DNA of 64,000 nucleotides, from contig NW_026527059.1 of NCBI RefSeq assembly GCF_027744825.2, positions 806,001-870,000 of the forward strand. Direction: 5' to 3'. This document shows, piece after piece, positions 61,201-64,000 of the stretch (positions within the stretch are counted from its first letter, which is position 1; every line of letters starts with the position of its first letter). The notes under the pieces were generated by a model. It searched no databases. It saw only the letters and a list, made by a program, of their open reading frames with translations, and was not told the DNA's origin. The DNA comes from Synchiropus splendidus. Lineage: Eukaryota > Chordata > Actinopteri > Syngnathiformes > Callionymidae. Position numbers and translations under genes: made by a program.

Positions 61201-64000
61201 AAGTGTTGATAACTTTGGAAAAACACTTCAGACAGTTTAGATTTGATGTGCAACTACTAGAAAGACCCTTTCTGCTATAGTGGGAGGTTAAAATTTCATG
61301 TTCTGAAGCTTCCCTGAAAAGTTATGGCACAATGCACAAAAACGCTTTTCAGCCTGAGATAAGGTGGGTTTCGGAACGCCAAACATAAAAGTGTTAATAA
61401 CTTTGGAAAAACACTTCAGACAGTTTAGATTTGATGTGCAACTACTAGAAAGACCCTTTCTGCTATAGTGGGAGGTTAAAATTTCATGTTCTGAAGCTTC
61501 CCTGAAAAGTTATGGCACAATGCACAAAAACGCTTTTCAGCCTGAGATAAGGTGGGTTTCGGAACGCCAAACATAAAAGTGTTGATAACTTTCGAAAAAC
61601 ACTTCAGAGAGCTTAGATTTGATGTGCACCTACTAGAAAGACCCTTTCTGCTATAGTGGGAGGTTAAAATTTCATGTTCTGAAGCTTCCCTGAAAAGTTA
61701 TGGCACAATGCGTAAAAACGCTTTTCAGCCTGAGATAAGGTGGGTTTCGGAACGCCAAACATAAAAGTGTTGATAACTTTGGAAAAACACTTCAGACAGC
61801 TTAGATTCGATGTGCAACTACTAGAAAGACCCTTTCTGCTATAGTGGGAGGTTAAAATTTCATGTTCTGAAGCTTCCCTGAAAAGTTATGGCACAATGCA
61901 CAAAAACGCTTTTCAGCCTGAGATAAGGTGGGTTTCGGAACGCCAAACATAAAAGTGTTGATAACTTTCGAAAAACACTTCAGACAGCTTAGATTTGATG
62001 TGCACCTACTAGAAAGACCCTTTCTGCTATAGTGGGAGGTTAAAATTTCATGTTCTGAAGCTTCCCTGAAAAGTTATGGGACAATGCGTAAAAACGCTTT
62101 TCAGCCTGAGATAAGGTGGGTTTCGGAACGCCAAACATAAAAGTGTTGATAACTTTGGAAAAACACTTCAGACAGTTTAGATTTGATGTGCAACTACTAG
62201 AAAGACCCTTTCTGCTATAGTGGGAGGTTAAAATTTCATGTTCTGAAGCTTTCCTGAAAAGTTAAGGCACAATGCACAAAAACGCTTTTCAGCCTGAGAT
62301 AAGGTGGGTTTCGGAACGCCAAACATAAAAGTGTTGGTAACTTTCGAAAAACACTTCAGAGAGCTTAGATTTGATGTGCACCTACTAGAAAGACCCTTTC
62401 TGCTATAGTGGGAGGTTAAAATTTCATGTTCTGAAGCTTCCCTGAAAAGTTATGGCACAATGCGTAAAAACGCTTTTCAGCCTGAGATAAGGTGGGTTTC
62501 GGAACGCCAAACATAAAAGTGTTGATAACTTTGGAAAAACACTTCAGACAGTTTAGATTTGATGTGCAACTACTAGAAAGACCCTTTCTGCTATAGTGGG
62601 AGGTTAAAATTTCATGTTCTGAAGCTTCCCTGAAAAGTTAAGGCACAATGCACAAAAACGCTTTTCAGCCTGAGATAAGGTGGGTTTCGGAACGCCAAAC
62701 ATAAAAGTGTTGATAACTTTTGAAAAACACTTCAGACAGCTTAGATTTGATGTGCAACTACTAGAAAGACCCTTTCTGCTATAGTGGGAGGTTAAAATTT
62801 CATGTTCTGAAGCTTCCCTGAAAAGTTATGGCACAATGCACAAAAACGCTTTTCAGCCTGAGATAAGGTGGGTTTCGGAACGCCAAACATAAAAGTGTTG
62901 ATAACTTTGGAAAAACACTTCAGACAGTTTAGATTTGATGTGCAACTACTAGAAAGACCCTTTCTGCTATAGTGGGAGGTTAAAATTTCATGTTCTGAAG
63001 CTTTCCTGAAAAGTTATGGCACAATGCACAAAAACGCTTTTCAGCCTGAGATAAGGTGGGTTTCGGAACGCCAAACATAAAAGTGTTGATAACTTTTGAA
63101 AAACACTTCAGACAGCTTAGATTTGATGCGCAACTACTAGAAAGACCCTTTCTGCTATAGTGGGAGGTTAAAATTTCATGTTCTGAAGCTTCCCTGAAAA
63201 GTTATGGCACAATGCACAAAAACGCTTTTCAGCCTGAGATAAGGTGGGTTTCGGAACGCCAAACATAAAAGTGTTAATAACTTTGGAAAAACACTTCAGA
63301 CAGTTTAGATTTGATGTGCAACTACTAGAAAGACCCTTTCTGCTATAGTGGGAGGTTAAAATTTCATGTTCTGAAGCTTCCCTGAAAAGTTATGGCACAA
63401 TGCACAAAAACGCTTTTCAGCCTGAGATAAGGTGGGTTTCGGAACGCCAAACATAAAAGTGTTGATAACTTTGGAAAAACACTTCAGACAGTTTAGATTT
63501 GATGTGCAACTACTAGAAAGACCCTTTCTGCTATAGTGGGAGGTTAAAATTTCATGTTCTGATGCTTCCCTGAAAAGTTATGGCACAATGCACAAAAACG
63601 CTTTTCAGCCTGAGATAAGGTGGGTTTCGGAACGCCAAACATAAAAGTGTTGATAACTTTCGAAAAACACTTCAGAGAGCTTAGATTTGATGTGCACCTA
63701 CTAGAAAGACCCTTTCTGCTATAGTGGGAGCTTAAAATTTCATGTTCTGAAGCTTCCCTGAAAAGTTATGGCACGATGCGTAAAAACGCTTTTCAGCCTG
63801 AGATAAGGTGGGTTTCGGAACGCCAAACATAAAAGTGTTGATAACTTTGGAAAAACACTTCAGACAGTTTAGATTTGATGTGCAACTACTAGAAAGACCC
63901 TTTCTGCTATAGTGGGAGGTTAAAATTTCATGTTCTGAAGCTTTCCTGAAAAGTTATGGCACAATGCACAAAAACGCTTTTCAGCCTGAGATAAGGTGGG
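55273..64000 (+). repeat. 24-monomer (4,512-bp) higher-order repeat, one full copy and one cut by the window end
   Basis: Copy 1 is monomers 295-318 (55273-59784); copy 2 starts at 59785 and leaves the window in monomer 341, its 23rd unit. String: g3 (with C153) c7 a2 a2 b5 c1 b3 a1 a2 a4 c1' a6 c1 b5 c1 a3 a1 b3 a2 a1 d4C c1 b3 g8. Rare markers at +4,512: ATTCGATG in c1', TATGGGAC at 57568/62080, GTTAAGG in b5 and a3, and GATGCGC at 58617/63129. The only difference I noticed is CACGATG at 63775. The match begins after 55201/59713, where position 117 differs. Confidence 0.94.

Larger units (their letters stand above)
1..64000 (+). repeat. 188-bp tandem satellite array, 340 full monomers plus a partial one
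   Basis: The window is filled from end to end by direct tandem copies of one 188-bp unit. Taking the TAAAATTTCA at base 1 as the start, units begin at 1, 189, 377, 565 and so on to 63921, and 340 x 188 = 63,920. The phase was checked every 2,820 bp (15 units) and was unchanged each time. No inverted unit, foreign insertion or unique sequence was seen. Monomers typically differ from each other at a few to about ten positions, while copies of the larger units are nearly identical, which indicates recent amplification and homogenisation. The length, just over one nucleosome repeat, is typical of centromeric or heterochromatic satellites of plants and animals; that role is inference. Both array edges lie outside the window. 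The unit start is arbitrary. Confidence 0.98.

Noticed and set aside
1..64000. CRISPR array
   Set aside because: The repeats are contiguous 188-bp units with no unique spacers and no cas genes.
1..64000. Transposon, LTR or rDNA-spacer remnants
   Set aside because: No terminal repeats, target-site duplications, coding domains or rRNA-like sequence; every base fits the 188-bp lattice.

Overview
The whole 64,000-base window is one uninterrupted eukaryotic satellite DNA array. A 188-bp monomer, about 39% G+C by my count of the consensus, repeats head to tail on one strand. There are 340 complete copies plus an 80-bp start of copy 341. I found no gene, RNA gene, transposon, microsatellite, CRISPR array or unique flank. 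Monomer k starts at 188(k-1)+1. The phase holds from base 1 to monomer 341 at 63921, so there is no net insertion or deletion in 64 kb. An array this long, regular and homogeneous, with higher-order structure, is what centromeric or large heterochromatic satellites look like in plant and animal genomes. The sequence does not name the species. A flowering plant is my weak guess from the style of the monomer. Neither centromere identity nor species is proven here.

Monomers differ at about fifteen recurrent sites that combine into a limited set of types, described with a shorthand code in the monomer entry. The types are arranged in higher-order repeats (HORs). From left to right: a mixed start (1-3196); a 5-monomer repeat in two copies (3197-5076); an 11-monomer, 2,068-bp repeat in two copies (4137-8272); a 14-monomer, 2,632-bp repeat, one and a half copies (7897-12220); a mixed stretch with the most divergent monomer (12221-15228); a 43-monomer, 8,084-bp repeat in two full copies (15229-31772); a 6-monomer repeat (32337-34592); a 13/11/13-monomer series (34405-42676); a stretch that looks like a shortened copy of 14.3-18.4 kb (42865-45872); a region built on a recurring six-monomer cassette (45873-55272); and a 24-monomer, 4,512-bp repeat that runs off the right end (55273-64000).

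Nothing here works as a gene. 188 is not a multiple of three, so the reading frame shifts at every monomer. Open frames of about 70 codons arise only where a variant removes a stop codon. The notable content is structural: a strict length lattice, nested HORs of many sizes, a conserved central block flanked by two perfect inverted repeats, and variant alleles linked across the monomer junction. These are what unequal exchange or conversion in a recently amplified array would leave.
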